Notes: generated by a model not told the origin, from the sequence alone. Counted from the first letter of the stretch, positions 38,221 to 48,487 are shown. The stretch: 64,000 bases of DNA from Aureibaculum sp. 2308TA14-22 (GCF_040538665.1 NZ_JBEWXT010000001.1:1762501-1826500), one strand, 5' to 3'. A program made the numbers and translations.

Positions 38221-40650
38221 ATGAGTAATCCAAAATTTTTAAATATTGACAGTTTGTCACTTCAACATATGCTTGACGAGGATTCTGAATTGATTCCGTT
38301 AATGACACCCGAAGATGAAGAGGAAATAAAAAATGAAGCCATACCAGAGGTATTGCCAATTTTAACCTTAAAAAATACAGTTCTGTTCCCAGGAGTGGTA
38401 ATTCCTATTACCGCAGGTAGAGACCAATCTATAAAATTGATTAAAGAAGCCAATAAAGGCGATAAAACTATTGGTGTAGTAGCACAAAACAACGAATCGG
38501 TTGAAAACCCTACACGTAAAGATTTACATAGCATTGGTACCGTAGCTAGAATTTTACGTGTGCTGAAAATGCCTGATGGAAATACGATGGTGGTTATTCA
38601 GGGTAAAAAACGCTTTGAAGTAGGCGAATTTGTGCAAACCGAACCTTACATAAAAGCAACTGCTAAGGAGTTATTGGAAGAAATTCCCGATAAAACCGAT
38701 ACGGAATTCAATGCCATTATTGAGTCCATAAAAGATATTGCGTTAAAGATTATAAAGGAGAACCCCAATTTACCATCTGAAGCTTCTTTTGCCATAAAAA
38801 ATATTCAAAGCAATTCGTTTTTAGTGAATTTTGTCTCCTCTAACATGAATTTAGGGGTTAAAGACAAACAAGCATTGCTTAATACCAATAGCTTAAAAAA
38901 GAGAGCTTTAGAAACCTTAAAAAAGATGGATGCTGAATTACAGCATCTTGAATTGAAAAATGTTATCCATTCTAAAGTCCGTGAGGATATGGACCAACAA
39001 CAACGCGAATACTACTTACATCAGCAAATGAAAACCATTCAAGAAGAATTAGGTGGTGTTTCTTATGATGAGGAGTTGGAAGAAATGCGTAAAAAAGCGA
39101 AAAAGAAAAAATGGAGCAAAGAAGTTGCGGAAACTTTTGATAAAGAGCTAGGCAGATTAAAGCGTATGAACCCGCAAGTGGCGGAATATTCTGTACAACG
39201 TAATTATTTAGATTTGTTACTGGATTTGCCTTGGAACGAATTTTCTAAAGATAAATTCGATTTAAAACGTGCGGAAAAAATATTGGATAGAGGCCATTTT
39301 GGGCTCGAAAAAGTAAAAGAACGTATTATTGAGCACTTGGCGGTTTTAAAACTAAAAGGCGATATGAAATCACCCATTATTTGTTTGTATGGTCCTCCCG
39401 GAGTTGGTAAAACTTCTTTGGGTAAATCGGTTGCTGAATCTTTGGGCAGAAAATATGTAAGAATGTCGCTTGGTGGTTTACGTGACGAAGCTGAAATACG
39501 TGGTCATAGAAAAACCTACATAGGTGCTATGCCAGGTAGAATTATTCAAAGTTTGAAAAAAGCGGGTACTTCAAACCCTGTGTTTGTGTTGGATGAAATT
39601 GATAAATTATCGCATAGCCATAATGGTGATCCTTCATCTGCTATGTTAGAAGTACTTGACCCCGAGCAAAATAGTGCATTTTATGATAATTATTTAGAGG
39701 TAGGTTATGATCTTTCCAAAATTCTATTTATTGCCACAGCTAATAATTTGGGTAATATTCCTTGGGCACTACGTGATAGGATGGAAATTATAAATGTTAC
39801 TGGATATATTATTGAAGAAAAAATTCAAATTGCCAAGAAGCATTTATTACCAAAACAATTAAAAGCACATGGATTAACTTCAAAAGATATAAAACTCGGA
39901 AAGGCTCAATTAGAAAAGATTATCGAAGGATACACCAGAGAATCTGGTGTTCGAACACTTGATAAAATGATAGCAAAAGTGGTACGTTATGCTGCAAAAT
40001 CCATTGCTATGGAGCAGGAATATCAAGTTAAAATTAGTAATGATGATTTGATAAAAATATTAGGAGCGGCCAATTTAGAACGTAATAAATACGAAAGCAA
40101 TAAAGTGCCAGGTGTGGTTACAGGTTTAGCATGGACGAGTGTTGGTGGAGACATTTTATTTATTGAATCCATTTTATCAAAAGGTAAAGGTAACCTAACC
40201 ATCACAGGTAATTTAGGTAAGGTGATGAAAGAATCTGCCACTATCGCAATGGAATTTATCAAAGCAAATGCTGATGAATTTGGTATTAATATTGAAGATT
40301 TACAAACTAAAAATGTACATATTCACGTACCCGAAGGTGCTACTCCTAAAGATGGTCCGAGTGCTGGTATTACCATGTTAACATCGTTGGTATCTTCTTT
40401 TACAGGCAGAAAAGTAAAAGCCAAATTGGCAATGACGGGTGAAATGACATTACGTGGAAAAGTATTACCTGTTGGTGGTATTAAAGAGAAAATCTTAGCG
40501 GCCAAAAGAGCAAATATCAAAGAAATTATTTTGTGTAAAGACAATGAAAAAGACATAAATGAAATAAAAGAAGATTATTTAAAAGGTCTAAAATTTCATT
40601 TTGTTGAAACCATGAAAGAAGTTATTGATATTGCGTTGTTGAAACAGTAA
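38221..40650 (+). CDS. lon: ATP-dependent Lon protease
   Basis: A complete 809-residue Lon protease: N-terminal substrate-recognition domain ([22 protein letters not shown]), AAA+ domain with Walker A at 391-398 (GPPGVGKT) and [10 protein letters not shown], and a proteolytic domain with catalytic Ser714 (DGPSAG) and Lys757 (GGIKEK). It degrades misfolded and regulatory proteins in the cytoplasm. It is monocistronic and is followed by an inverted-repeat element. Length fits Bacteroidota Lon. Confidence 0.97.
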   Translation: MSNPKFLNIDSLSLQHMLDEDSELIPLMTPEDEEEIKNEAIPEVLPILTLKNTVLFPGVVIPITAGRDQSIKLIKEANKGDKTIGVVAQNNESVENPTRKDLHSIGTVARILRVLKMPDGNTMVVIQGKKRFEVGEFVQTEPYIKATAKELLEEIPDKTDTEFNAIIESIKDIALKIIKENPNLPSEASFAIKNIQSNSFLVNFVSSNMNLGVKDKQALLNTNSLKKRALETLKKMDAELQHLELKNVIHSKVREDMDQQQREYYLHQQMKTIQEELGGVSYDEELEEMRKKAKKKKWSKEVAETFDKELGRLKRMNPQVAEYSVQRNYLDLLLDLPWNEFSKDKFDLKRAEKILDRGHFGLEKVKERIIEHLAVLKLKGDMKSPIICLYGPPGVGKTSLGKSVAESLGRKYVRMSLGGLRDEAEIRGHRKTYIGAMPGRIIQSLKKAGTSNPVFVLDEIDKLSHSHNGDPSSAMLEVLDPEQNSAFYDNYLEVGYDLSKILFIATANNLGNIPWALRDRMEIINVTGYIIEEKIQIAKKHLLPKQLKAHGLTSKDIKLGKAQLEKIIEGYTRESGVRTLDKMIAKVVRYAAKSIAMEQEYQVKISNDDLIKILGAANLERNKYESNKVPGVVTGLAWTSVGGDILFIESILSKGKGNLTITGNLGKVMKESATIAMEFIKANADEFGINIEDLQTKNVHIHVPEGATPKDGPSAGITMLTSLVSSFTGRKVKAKLAMTGEMTLRGKVLPVGGIKEKILAAKRANIKEIILCKDNEKDINEIKEDYLKGLKFHFVETMKEVIDIALLKQ

Positions 40651-40833
40651 GCAATCTCCCCTTTCTTCTGAAAAAATCAGGATTCATTCCCCTCTTTGCT
40701 CAAGAGGGGAGCTAGCAAACGATTATATTTTTTCTAAATACTCATAACTATTATATGAAGGCTCCTTCTCCCGAGACCTTGGGATAAAGGGAGGTGAATT
40801 TCAACTTTTTCAGTTGGAAGGCGGAGGGATTGC
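40651..40833. repeat. Inverted-repeat intergenic element after lon
   Basis: The 183-base segment starts GCAATC and ends GATTGC, and its outer arms (about 40 bases each) align with about two thirds identity by eye. It contains an inner hairpin CCCCTCTT-TGCTC-AAGAGGGG at 40689-40709. No ORF is inside. It looks like a MITE-like or REP-like element; the hairpin resembles the one at 11151-11171. Origin unknown. Confidence 0.55.
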
Positions 40834-40845
40834 GTTTTTACTTAT

Positions 40846-40853
40846 TATATTTG
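40846..40853 (+). promoter_or_regulatory. Promoter -7 box of the fatty acid hydroxylase-like gene
   Basis: TATATTTG matches TAnnTTTG and ends 16 bases before the start. Confidence 0.5.
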
Positions 40854-40869
40854 TAAAAACCCTTAGAAA

Positions 40870-41688
40870 ATGGATTCCTTTTTACAATTCTTTGAGCATA
40901 TGCCTTCATGGCAAAAATTAGTGTGGATTTTTGTTTGCTTATCATTCAGCTGGTTTTTAGAAGGTATTTACCCTTTAGTTAAACTAAACTATAAGAAGTG
41001 GAAGCACGCTGGTGTTAACTTTATCTTTTTAGCTACTAGCTTAACGATAAATGTATTGTTTGGGATTCTAACTGTCGGTGCTTTTGCTTACATTGGCACA
41101 CATCAATTAGGACTTTTACATTCAGTTGATTTACCCATTTGGGCAGAATTACTCATTGCTATTCTTTTTTTAGATTTTGTGGCTCAATATGCAATACATT
41201 ATTATTTGCACAAAGTAAAATGGATGTGGAAGTTTCACATGATCCACCATAGCGATACCAAAGTAGATGCGACCACAGGTACGCGGCATCATCCAGGAGA
41301 TTATATTTTACGGGAAATAGCAGCTTTAATCGCCATCGTAATTATTGGAGCTCCTTTTGCTTTTTACGTAGTCTATAAAATCGTAACCATACTTTTCACC
41401 TATTTAACCCATGCCAATATAAATGTCCCCGTTTGGTTAGACAAGCCCTTAAGTTTTATTTTTATTACGCCCAATATACACAAGTTCCACCATCATTTTG
41501 AACGACCATGGACTGATACCAACTTTGGAAACATCTTTTCGTTTTGGGATAGAATTTTTGGCACTTTTGTGTATGACAATCCTAGTAAAGTGGTTTATGG
41601 ACTTGATGTGCTGGATGATAAGCTAGACGAAAATGTGGGCTATCAATTTAAAGTGCCTTTTGATAAAAGGATTAAAACTGATTATTGA
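40870..41688 (+). CDS. Sterol desaturase / fatty acid hydroxylase family membrane enzyme
   Basis: A 272-residue membrane protein with the diiron histidine clusters HX3H (110-114), HX2HH (123-127), HH (140-141) and HKFHHH near residue 205. Such enzymes hydroxylate or desaturate lipids using a di-iron centre and oxygen. About four membrane helices. Substrate unknown: could be a carotenoid, fatty acid or ornithine lipid. Its stop overlaps the next start by one base. Confidence 0.9.
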   Translation: MDSFLQFFEHMPSWQKLVWIFVCLSFSWFLEGIYPLVKLNYKKWKHAGVNFIFLATSLTINVLFGILTVGAFAYIGTHQLGLLHSVDLPIWAELLIAILFLDFVAQYAIHYYLHKVKWMWKFHMIHHSDTKVDATTGTRHHPGDYILREIAALIAIVIIGAPFAFYVVYKIVTILFTYLTHANINVPVWLDKPLSFIFITPNIHKFHHHFERPWTDTNFGNIFSFWDRIFGTFVYDNPSKVVYGLDVLDDKLDENVGYQFKVPFDKRIKTDY

Positions 41689-42278
41689 TGAATATTTTAA
41701 ATATCATAATTTCTAACATTACAGCAAAAACTATTTCTAGTTTATTCATTTTCATATTAATTGTCGGTTGTTCAACAACTAAAAAAGCTCAACTAGAACA
41801 AGATCAAAGTATTTATACGAAAAATTACAAAATACTAAAAGATAGCATTTTCATTATTACACCAGACATTGAAATTAAGGAAAAATCAAAAGGTTTATTT
41901 ATCGAAAATCCAAAACAAAGAAAATTACTATCTGATTTTACAATCAAAACGATAAAATCAAAACTTCCAAATGCAAGGTATGTAAAAGTTCCATTTTTGT
42001 TTGAAGATTATTTGACCATCAATACTGTATTAGAGGGAGAAAAAAAATATAGGAGCAAACAAGCCCCAAAACAACTTTTATTTAATACAAAAAAACATTC
42101 AATTTTTATATCTATAAACGGTTATTATGGAGATATTAATGAAGGGCAACTAATGCTTTATCTAATTGACAACAATAATAAAACTTGGAAACTAATTAAA
42201 AGATATGAGTTTGATTACAGTCCATTAATTACTTCTAGAATAGAAAAAAGGATAATAAAGGTAATTGAAAAATTATAA
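41688..42278 (+). CDS. Hypothetical lipoprotein
   Basis: I use the ATG at 41688 rather than a TTG just before it, because the ATG overlaps the upstream stop by one base. A lipobox (IVGCSTT) lies about residue 28. The rest is 168 residues with no family I recognise. It is co-transcribed with the hydroxylase gene and ends 8 bases before a convergent gene. Confidence 0.7.
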   Translation: MNILNIIISNITAKTISSLFIFILIVGCSTTKKAQLEQDQSIYTKNYKILKDSIFIITPDIEIKEKSKGLFIENPKQRKLLSDFTIKTIKSKLPNARYVKVPFLFEDYLTINTVLEGEKKYRSKQAPKQLLFNTKKHSIFISINGYYGDINEGQLMLYLIDNNNKTWKLIKRYEFDYSPLITSRIEKRIIKVIEKL

Positions 42279-42286
42279 AAAATAAA

Positions 42287-42781
42287 TTACATCTTCCCTT
42301 TCTGCTCTTCTTCCTTTTCCAACTCCTTTTTATTAGGAAACGTCAATTCGCTACTGTTATAAGTAGTTCCATAAGTTAACGCAGCAGTATATACCTGATT
42401 AATAGCACTTAAAATTTCATCTTTTTGTAATTCTTTTAACGGATGTACATACACCGACCATAGTAAATCATCCGCTATGGCATAACGAGCATCTAAAGCG
42501 GTATGAAAATTGGCCTCCATCAATTTGAGCAACTCTATATGAGATAATTTTTTCTGCTCGGTAATGGGTGACATAATCCTTAGGCGATTGTTTGTACTGT
42601 CTGTGATACAGGCTAACATTCTACCTTTAATCATAAACTGCCAATTGCCTTCTTCGCCCCTAATACTATCAGAAACCACATAAATAATTTTTTCCAAATC
42701 ACTATTGGTCATGTTTTGCGATTGTACCGAAAATGTAGATACAAAAAAGAACAGTACTAAAATTGCTATATTTTTCATCAC
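42287..42781 (-). CDS. Exported hypothetical protein, possibly YbjN-like
   Basis: The 164-residue protein has a signal peptide (SVQSQNMTN) and a compact alpha/beta part (LRIMSPITEQ, ANFHTALDARYAIADDLLWSVYVHPLKEL) that recalls YbjN/CesT chaperone-like folds. The similarity is by pattern only. The charged C-terminus (KKELEKEEEQKGKM) may be flexible. Monocistronic, convergent with the lipoprotein gene. Confidence 0.65.
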   Translation of the reverse strand: MMKNIAILVLFFFVSTFSVQSQNMTNSDLEKIIYVVSDSIRGEEGNWQFMIKGRMLACITDSTNNRLRIMSPITEQKKLSHIELLKLMEANFHTALDARYAIADDLLWSVYVHPLKELQKDEILSAINQVYTAALTYGTTYNSSELTFPNKKELEKEEEQKGKM

Positions 42782-42890
42782 TTTAATCGTTATTGAACTA
42801 TTGGTCTGATATTAAAACGCATCCTTACTCATTTTACTATACCAATACCCATTTTTATTTTGAATGTGATATTTATCCGCAATAAATTAT

Positions 42891-42898
42891 TATTTTTG
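42891..42898 (+). promoter_or_regulatory. Promoter -7 box of the BatA-like gene
   Basis: TATTTTTG matches TAnnTTTG and ends 17 bases before the start. Confidence 0.5.
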
Positions 42899-42915
42899 AC
42901 AAATCTTTTTGAACA

Positions 42916-44859
42916 ATGCAATTTAAGCATCCAGAAATCCTTTACGCTTTATTTTTGCTGGTCATACCCATTTTAATCCACTTATTTCAACTACGTCGTT
43001 TTCAAAAAGTCCCTTTTACCAATGTTAAGTTTTTGAAAGAGGTTGAATTACAAACTCGAAAAAGTTCGAGACTTAAAAAGTTTTTGATTTTATGTACTAG
43101 GTTGCTTTTATTTGCAGCCTTAATTTTTGCATTTGCACGACCCTTTATCAGTGCTTCCAATATTAATAACCCTAAACATACCTCAATTTATTTGGATAAT
43201 TCTTACTCCATGCAAGCTAAAGGCAATGAGGGTGAACTATTAAAAAGAGCAGTACAAGATATTATTGAAAGTACGCAAAATTTAGAGGCCATTAATTTAT
43301 ATACCAACAATGCTACTTATGAAAACCTTTCTGCTAAAGAACTACAAAATACATTATTAGAAATAGACTACTACCCTATTAAAATTGATCTATCCAATAT
43401 TTTGTTTAAAATTAAAAACAATATAAAAAAGTCAAATACCTTAAATAATATATTTTTAATATCTGATTTTCAGAAATATACATCAGAAAATCAGATAGAA
43501 ATTGATTCTACCAACACCTATTACATTGCCCAAATTTTACCTCAACAAACTTCCAACATTAGTATTGATAGTGTGTTTATTTCAGATCAGAATAATGAGT
43601 CAATACAACTATCCACTATCATAAAAAATTATGGTTTAGATCAAGAAAATGTTTCGGTTAGTTTATATAACAACGATTTGCTATCGGGAAAATCTACGGT
43701 AACCATTGCAAAAGACGAATCAGAAAAAATAAATTTCAATATCCCCAATACTGGAAAATTCAATGGCAAACTACAACTGGAAGACGAAAGTCTCACTTTT
43801 GATAATGAGTTGTATTTTGTTATCAATAAACCCGAAAAAATAAATGTAACCGCTATTGGCTCTGACAATGGATTTTTATCAAAAATTTATACCAATGACG
43901 AATTTAATTTTACATCAACAACAGTAAACGATTTAAATTACAATACGTTAAACAATCAACATTTACTGATATTGAATGAATTAGAGAATATACCCACAGT
44001 ATTAAATAGCACTTTAAAAACATTTACCGATATTGGTGGTAGTTTGGCTATTATCCCTGCATTAAATGCAGATCTAAATTCTTATAATACATTGCTATCC
44101 TCATTAAAAATGGGAAGCTTACAAGGATTGTCCAAATCAGAACTGTCGGTTACTACCATTAAATTTTCACATCCTTTATTAAAAGGTGTATTTGAAAAAC
44201 AAATCAAGAATTTTCAATATCCCAATGTAAAAAGTAGTTATATAGTTAATTTTAACAACACCTCTTCTATTGTTGATTTTGAAAATGGTAACCCATTTAT
44301 CTCACAAACAAATACAGTTAAAGGGAAAGTGTATTGGCTTGCAGCATCAATAACTAATGAAAATTCAAGTTTTAAAAATTCACCTTTAATTGTGCCCATT
44401 TTTTATAATTTTGCATTGTACAGCCATAACACCTCACAGTTATATTATACTATTGGTAATTTGAATACTATTGAAGTCCCTATAGAATTGTCTAAAGATG
44501 AAGTTTTACATCTTGTTAATGATAAAGAAGATTATATCCCATTACAACAAATAAACCCAGACAAAGTAACTATTACTACAGAAACAAATCCTACGAAAAA
44601 TGGGTTTACAAGAATTGCATATAACGAAAAGGCAATACAACAAATTGCTTTTAATTTTAACAGGTCGGAAAGTGATTTAAAAACCATAACTGTTGAAGAG
44701 TATTTTGGAAATGCACCAAACATCAATTTTACGTCAGATGTAAAAGATGCTTTTGTCAATATGTCAAACAACACAAAAATTACAAATTATTGGCAATGGT
44801 TTTTAATAGCATCCATACTGTTTTTAATAATTGAAATATTATTGCTTAAATTCCTTTAA
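42916..44859 (+). CDS. BatA-domain membrane protein
   Basis: The 647-residue protein has the BatA N-terminal double-membrane region (FKHPEILYALFLLVIPILIH, then FLILCTRLLLFAALIFAFARPF), a von Willebrand-like segment beginning IYLDNSYSMQAK, a large extracytoplasmic part and a C-terminal helix. BatA-like proteins in Bacteroidota are linked to aerotolerance and gliding-type envelope functions; the precise role is not known. It is 2 bases ahead of the dihydroorotase-like gene. Confidence 0.88.
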   Translation: MQFKHPEILYALFLLVIPILIHLFQLRRFQKVPFTNVKFLKEVELQTRKSSRLKKFLILCTRLLLFAALIFAFARPFISASNINNPKHTSIYLDNSYSMQAKGNEGELLKRAVQDIIESTQNLEAINLYTNNATYENLSAKELQNTLLEIDYYPIKIDLSNILFKIKNNIKKSNTLNNIFLISDFQKYTSENQIEIDSTNTYYIAQILPQQTSNISIDSVFISDQNNESIQLSTIIKNYGLDQENVSVSLYNNDLLSGKSTVTIAKDESEKINFNIPNTGKFNGKLQLEDESLTFDNELYFVINKPEKINVTAIGSDNGFLSKIYTNDEFNFTSTTVNDLNYNTLNNQHLLILNELENIPTVLNSTLKTFTDIGGSLAIIPALNADLNSYNTLLSSLKMGSLQGLSKSELSVTTIKFSHPLLKGVFEKQIKNFQYPNVKSSYIVNFNNTSSIVDFENGNPFISQTNTVKGKVYWLAASITNENSSFKNSPLIVPIFYNFALYSHNTSQLYYTIGNLNTIEVPIELSKDEVLHLVNDKEDYIPLQQINPDKVTITTETNPTKNGFTRIAYNEKAIQQIAFNFNRSESDLKTITVEEYFGNAPNINFTSDVKDAFVNMSNNTKITNYWQWFLIASILFLIIEILLLKFL

Positions 44860-44861
44860 TT

Positions 44862-46118
44862 ATGAACCTACTTATAAAATCCGCAAAAATAATTGACAGT
44901 AAAAGTCCGTATCATTTAAAAAAACGGGATGTTTTAATTGAAAAAGGAAAAATTGCCAATATTGCTTCTACAATAAAAAACCCAAATAAGATAAAGGAAA
45001 TTAAATTAGAAAATCTCCATATTTCTACGGGATGGTTCGATACGAGCGTTTCTTTTGCGGAGCCTGGTTTTGAAGAACGTGAAACCATAGCAAACGGATT
45101 AAAAGTTGCCGCAAAAAGTGGCTTTACCGCTGTGGCAATGAATCCAAATACAAATCCTGTAATCGATAACAAATCTGCTGTTGAATTTTTAGTCAATAAA
45201 GCCAAAGGAAATGCTGTACAATTATTTCCGATAGCAAACCTAACTCAAAAAGCAGAAGGAAAAGAATTGGCAGAATTATTTGACATGTACAGTTCTGGTG
45301 CTATAGCCTTTGGCGATTATGACAAACCTGTAAACAATGCTAATTTGATGAAAATAGCACTACTTTACGCCCAAAATTTTGATGGATTGGTGTTGAGCTT
45401 TCCACAGGACAATTCATTGAGCAATAATGGCGTAGCCAATGAAGGTAAAGTTGCAACTAAGTTAGGTTTAAAAGGCAATCCCGCATTAGCGGAAGAACTA
45501 CAAGTGGCTAGAGATTTATTTTTATTGGAATATGCAGGAGGCAAATTGCACATACCAACCATTTCCACAGCTAAATCTGTCAAACTAATTGCAGAAGCCA
45601 AGAAAAAAGGCTTGGATGTTACTTGCAGTGTAAGTTCACATCATTTGTTCTTAACGGATAACGAATTGAATGAATTCAACACCAATTATAAGGTATCTCC
45701 ACCTTTAAGGGAAAGAAACGATGTAAATGGGCTAAAAAAAGGGGTTATTAACGGAACTATTGACATGATAACTTCCGATCATAATCCAATTGACATAGAA
45801 AACAAAAAAGTAGAATTTGAAAACGCAATGTCAGGAACTATTGGACTTGAGAGCCTTTTTGGGGCTATAAACACCCTTTTCCCCTTAGAAAAAACCATAG
45901 ATTGTATAACAAATGTACCCAGAAAGCGTTTTAACATTGAAAATCCGACTATTGAGGAAGGTCAGGTGGCAAATATCACGCTTTTTAATCCAGATGTTGA
46001 GTACGAATTTACCGAAGAAGATATACTTTCAACATCAAAAAATTCAGCTTTTATAGGCAAAAAATTAAAAGGAAAAGCATATGGTGTTTTTGCCAATAAC
46101 AAACTCGTAATCAATTAA
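44862..46118 (+). CDS. Dihydroorotase-like amidohydrolase lacking the HxH metal site
   Basis: The 418-residue protein has a dihydroorotase/amidohydrolase fold: LHISTGWFD, AMNPNTNP, VSPPLRERND, MITSDHNPI, AMSGTIGLE. The metal motif DxHxH is DTSVS at 60-64, so both histidines are serines. Later elements HH (SSHHLF) and DH (SDHNP) are kept. In some bacteria such inactive PyrC' proteins scaffold aspartate carbamoyltransferase; in others active DHOases are separate. It could be a PyrC'-type protein in this organism. Function remains uncertain. Confidence 0.85.
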   Translation: MNLLIKSAKIIDSKSPYHLKKRDVLIEKGKIANIASTIKNPNKIKEIKLENLHISTGWFDTSVSFAEPGFEERETIANGLKVAAKSGFTAVAMNPNTNPVIDNKSAVEFLVNKAKGNAVQLFPIANLTQKAEGKELAELFDMYSSGAIAFGDYDKPVNNANLMKIALLYAQNFDGLVLSFPQDNSLSNNGVANEGKVATKLGLKGNPALAEELQVARDLFLLEYAGGKLHIPTISTAKSVKLIAEAKKKGLDVTCSVSSHHLFLTDNELNEFNTNYKVSPPLRERNDVNGLKKGVINGTIDMITSDHNPIDIENKKVEFENAMSGTIGLESLFGAINTLFPLEKTIDCITNVPRKRFNIENPTIEEGQVANITLFNPDVEYEFTEEDILSTSKNSAFIGKKLKGKAYGVFANNKLVIN

Positions 46119-46158
46119 AATCAATATATTTACAACCAATTAACTAAAACTAAAAATT

Positions 46159-46476
46159 ATGGAACAAAACACAATCGACGAAGGTAAAACAATGGCAATT
46201 ATTGCTTATATTACTGTAATAGGCACTATCATTGCCTGGTTTATGAACAAAGATAAGAACAATGCGTTTGCTGCATTTCATATTAAACAAGGATGGAAAG
46301 TATTTTTCTTTGGACTAGCACTATGGCTAGTATCATTTGTTTTAATTATGGTAACTCAAGTTGCTGCTATCGGTTATCTAGGTTACATTACTTGGATTTT
46401 TGTAATCTTAGGTATTATGAATGCAGCTGGTGGCAAAACACAACCACTGCCAGTTATAGGAACTATAGGGGGCTAA
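46159..46476 (+). CDS. DUF4870-like small membrane protein (first of tandem pair)
   Basis: A 105-residue protein with three hydrophobic stretches and a short N-terminal cytoplasmic segment MEQNTIDEGKTMAIIAYIT. It resembles DUF4870/Tic20-type import-component-like proteins. It is closely related to the next gene (30 bases away). A TATATTTA sequence at 46126-46133 may be its promoter. Function unknown. Confidence 0.75.
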   Translation: MEQNTIDEGKTMAIIAYITVIGTIIAWFMNKDKNNAFAAFHIKQGWKVFFFGLALWLVSFVLIMVTQVAAIGYLGYITWIFVILGIMNAAGGKTQPLPVIGTIGG

Positions 46477-46505
46477 TTAATTATTTATTTATTTAAAGTA
46501 AGAAA

Positions 46506-46835
46506 ATGGAACAAAACACAATCGATGAAGGTAAAACAATGGCAATAATAGCCTATATTACGTTTATAGGTACAATTATAGCTTTTGTAATGAACAATGA
46601 CAAGAAAAATGCATTCGCATCATTTCATATTAGACAAATGCTTGGCATTATTTTAATAGGTATAGCTTTAAATATAATTTTAAGGTTTTTACCTTTGGGT
46701 AGTATTGGATATTTAATAGGATTCTTACCTTTAATACTTATGGTTATGGGTGTAATTGGTGCATCTCAAGGCAAATTATCAAAAGTGCCTGTTTTAGGAG
46801 ATCAATTCGAAGAATGGTTTAAAGGTATTGGATAA
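46506..46835 (+). CDS. DUF4870-like small membrane protein (second of tandem pair)
   Basis: A 109-residue protein whose first 19 residues are identical to those of its neighbour (MEQNTIDEGKTMAIIAYIT), then FIGTIIA in place of VIGTIIA; the C-terminal parts differ (KVPVLGDQFEEWFKGIG). A tandem duplication is clear. Its transcript ends at the terminator at 46860-46890. Confidence 0.75.
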   Translation: MEQNTIDEGKTMAIIAYITFIGTIIAFVMNNDKKNAFASFHIRQMLGIILIGIALNIILRFLPLGSIGYLIGFLPLILMVMGVIGASQGKLSKVPVLGDQFEEWFKGIG

Positions 46836-46859
46836 ACCAAATTAAAATTAATATTTTTG

Positions 46860-46890
46860 AACCATCCCGAATACTCGGGATGGTTTTTTT
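46860..46890 (+). terminator. Strong intrinsic terminator
   Basis: An 11-base-pair stem (AACCATCCCGA / TCGGGATGGTT) with loop ATAC is followed by a run of T residues. It lies between the DUF4870-like pair and the esterase and excludes a longer N-terminal start for the esterase. Confidence 0.9.
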
Positions 46891-46910
46891 ATACAAATAA
46901 GTTAAAGTTT

Positions 46911-47561
46911 ATGAATTTATCCTTAGAATATTTAGTCAGACAACCTAAAATTAATATTGAGAAACCACCCTTATTGATTATGCTACATGGCTATGGAAGT
47001 AACGAGCAAGACTTATTCTCGTTTGCCAATGAGTTGCCAGACAATTTATTAATTATAAGTGCTAGAGCTCCATTAGCTATGGCATATGATGGTCATGCTT
47101 GGTACACTATTCATTTTGATACTACGGATGGCAAATTTTCCGATACCGCTGAAGCTCTAAAATCAAGAGAGATAATTAGTACGTTTATTGATGAGATTCT
47201 AGAGAATTATGAAGTTGACCAAAAAAAAGTATTTTTATTGGGCTTCAGTCAAGGTACAATATTAAGCTACTCTGTTGCATTAAGTTATCCTGAAAAAGTG
47301 CAATATGTTGTAGGTTTAAGCGGTTATGTTAATAGTGAATTACTTCCTAAAAATTTAGACGCGGTAAACTATAAAAATTTAGAAGTTTACAGTTCTCATG
47401 GAACGGTAGATCAGGTTATTCCAGTAGAATGGGCAAGAAAAACCAAACCTTTTTTAGATACCTTAGGTATAAAAAATAGCTATGAGGAATATCAAGTGGG
47501 TCATGGCGTGGCTCCTCAAAATTTTTTAAGCTTAAAACAATGGATTGAAAACAGAATCTAA
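46911..47561 (+). CDS. Phospholipase/carboxylesterase-family alpha/beta hydrolase
   Basis: I use the ATG at 46911; an earlier in-frame codon would put the terminator inside the gene. The 216-residue enzyme has HGYGSNEQD (oxyanion region), nucleophile Ser113 (GFSQG), Asp167 (GTVDQVIP) and His198 (GHGVAP). Members hydrolyse short acyl or thioester substrates in the cytoplasm. No signal peptide. Substrate unknown. Confidence 0.88.
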   Translation: MNLSLEYLVRQPKINIEKPPLLIMLHGYGSNEQDLFSFANELPDNLLIISARAPLAMAYDGHAWYTIHFDTTDGKFSDTAEALKSREIISTFIDEILENYEVDQKKVFLLGFSQGTILSYSVALSYPEKVQYVVGLSGYVNSELLPKNLDAVNYKNLEVYSSHGTVDQVIPVEWARKTKPFLDTLGIKNSYEEYQVGHGVAPQNFLSLKQWIENRI

Positions 47562-47598
47562 TTTTTTATGCTTATTTTAGTAACCTATGTAAATTGAG

Positions 47599-48453
47599 AT
47601 GAAAAAATTAGCCATATTACTATTCTTAACCTTGTCAATAACATCCTGTAAAAAATCAGAAGATGTAATTGAAAATCCAGAAGCAAAGACCATCACCTTT
47701 ACCGTAATTGGAGATGTACCTTACGGTGATACTCAGCGTGATGGACTTATCAATTTAGTTGAAAAACATAATGCTCAAGATGCTTCTGAGTTTGTGGTTC
47801 ATGTTGGTGATATAAAAAAAGGAGCAGATCCTTGCAATGAAGATGTCTTTATAGATGTCAGTACAATTTTAAAAAAGTTTACAAAACCTACATTTATAAT
47901 TTTAGGTGACAACGAATATAACGATTGTGATAATCCAAATCAAGCCTTAGGCTTTTGGAATACTTATTTTTTACAATTCAATAAGAATTGGAATTTTACT
48001 CATACCGTGATAAACCAACCAAACAGATTGGAAAATTTCAACTGGATTCAAGATAAAGTGCTGTTTATAGGATTGAATATTGTTGGAAGTTCAGTACATG
48101 ATGAAGACGAATGGCAAACACGCTTAACGGATAATGGCAACTGGGTAAAACAATTACTAGGAACTCATAAAAATACTATTGATGCCGCAGTACTATTTTC
48201 GCATGCCAATATGGTGGAAACTGGTCAAAAAAAGTTTGAGCCTTTTACGGATTTATTCAGAGCAGCAGCAGCAGATTTTAATAAACCAACATTAATTATA
48301 AACGGAGATGGACATTTTTGGATTAATAATAAACCTTGGCCAGAAAAAAATATTACTCGTATTCAAATTAATGGTGGTGTTGATGCACTTAAGGTCACCA
48401 TAACCCCAGATTTAGAAAATCCTTTTTCATTTGACAATAATTTTTTAGATTAG
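47599..48453 (+). CDS. Calcineurin-like metallophosphoesterase lipoprotein
   Basis: The 284-residue protein has a lipobox with Cys17 (SITSCKK) and the phosphoesterase motifs GDVPYGD, HVGDIKKG, LGDNEY (GDNE in place of GNHD), FSHANM and NGDGHFW. This GDNE variation is a known branch of the superfamily. It probably acts at the periplasmic or outer membrane. It is followed by a FAD oxidoreductase gene. Substrate unknown. Confidence 0.87.
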   Translation: MKKLAILLFLTLSITSCKKSEDVIENPEAKTITFTVIGDVPYGDTQRDGLINLVEKHNAQDASEFVVHVGDIKKGADPCNEDVFIDVSTILKKFTKPTFIILGDNEYNDCDNPNQALGFWNTYFLQFNKNWNFTHTVINQPNRLENFNWIQDKVLFIGLNIVGSSVHDEDEWQTRLTDNGNWVKQLLGTHKNTIDAAVLFSHANMVETGQKKFEPFTDLFRAAAADFNKPTLIINGDGHFWINNKPWPEKNITRIQINGGVDALKVTITPDLENPFSFDNNFLD

Positions 48454-48487
48454 TAGAACTCATTATTCATTTAATTAAAAACACAAG

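Noticed and set aside
46857-46910. Upstream start for the esterase
   Set aside because: It would place the strong terminator hairpin inside the coding region.
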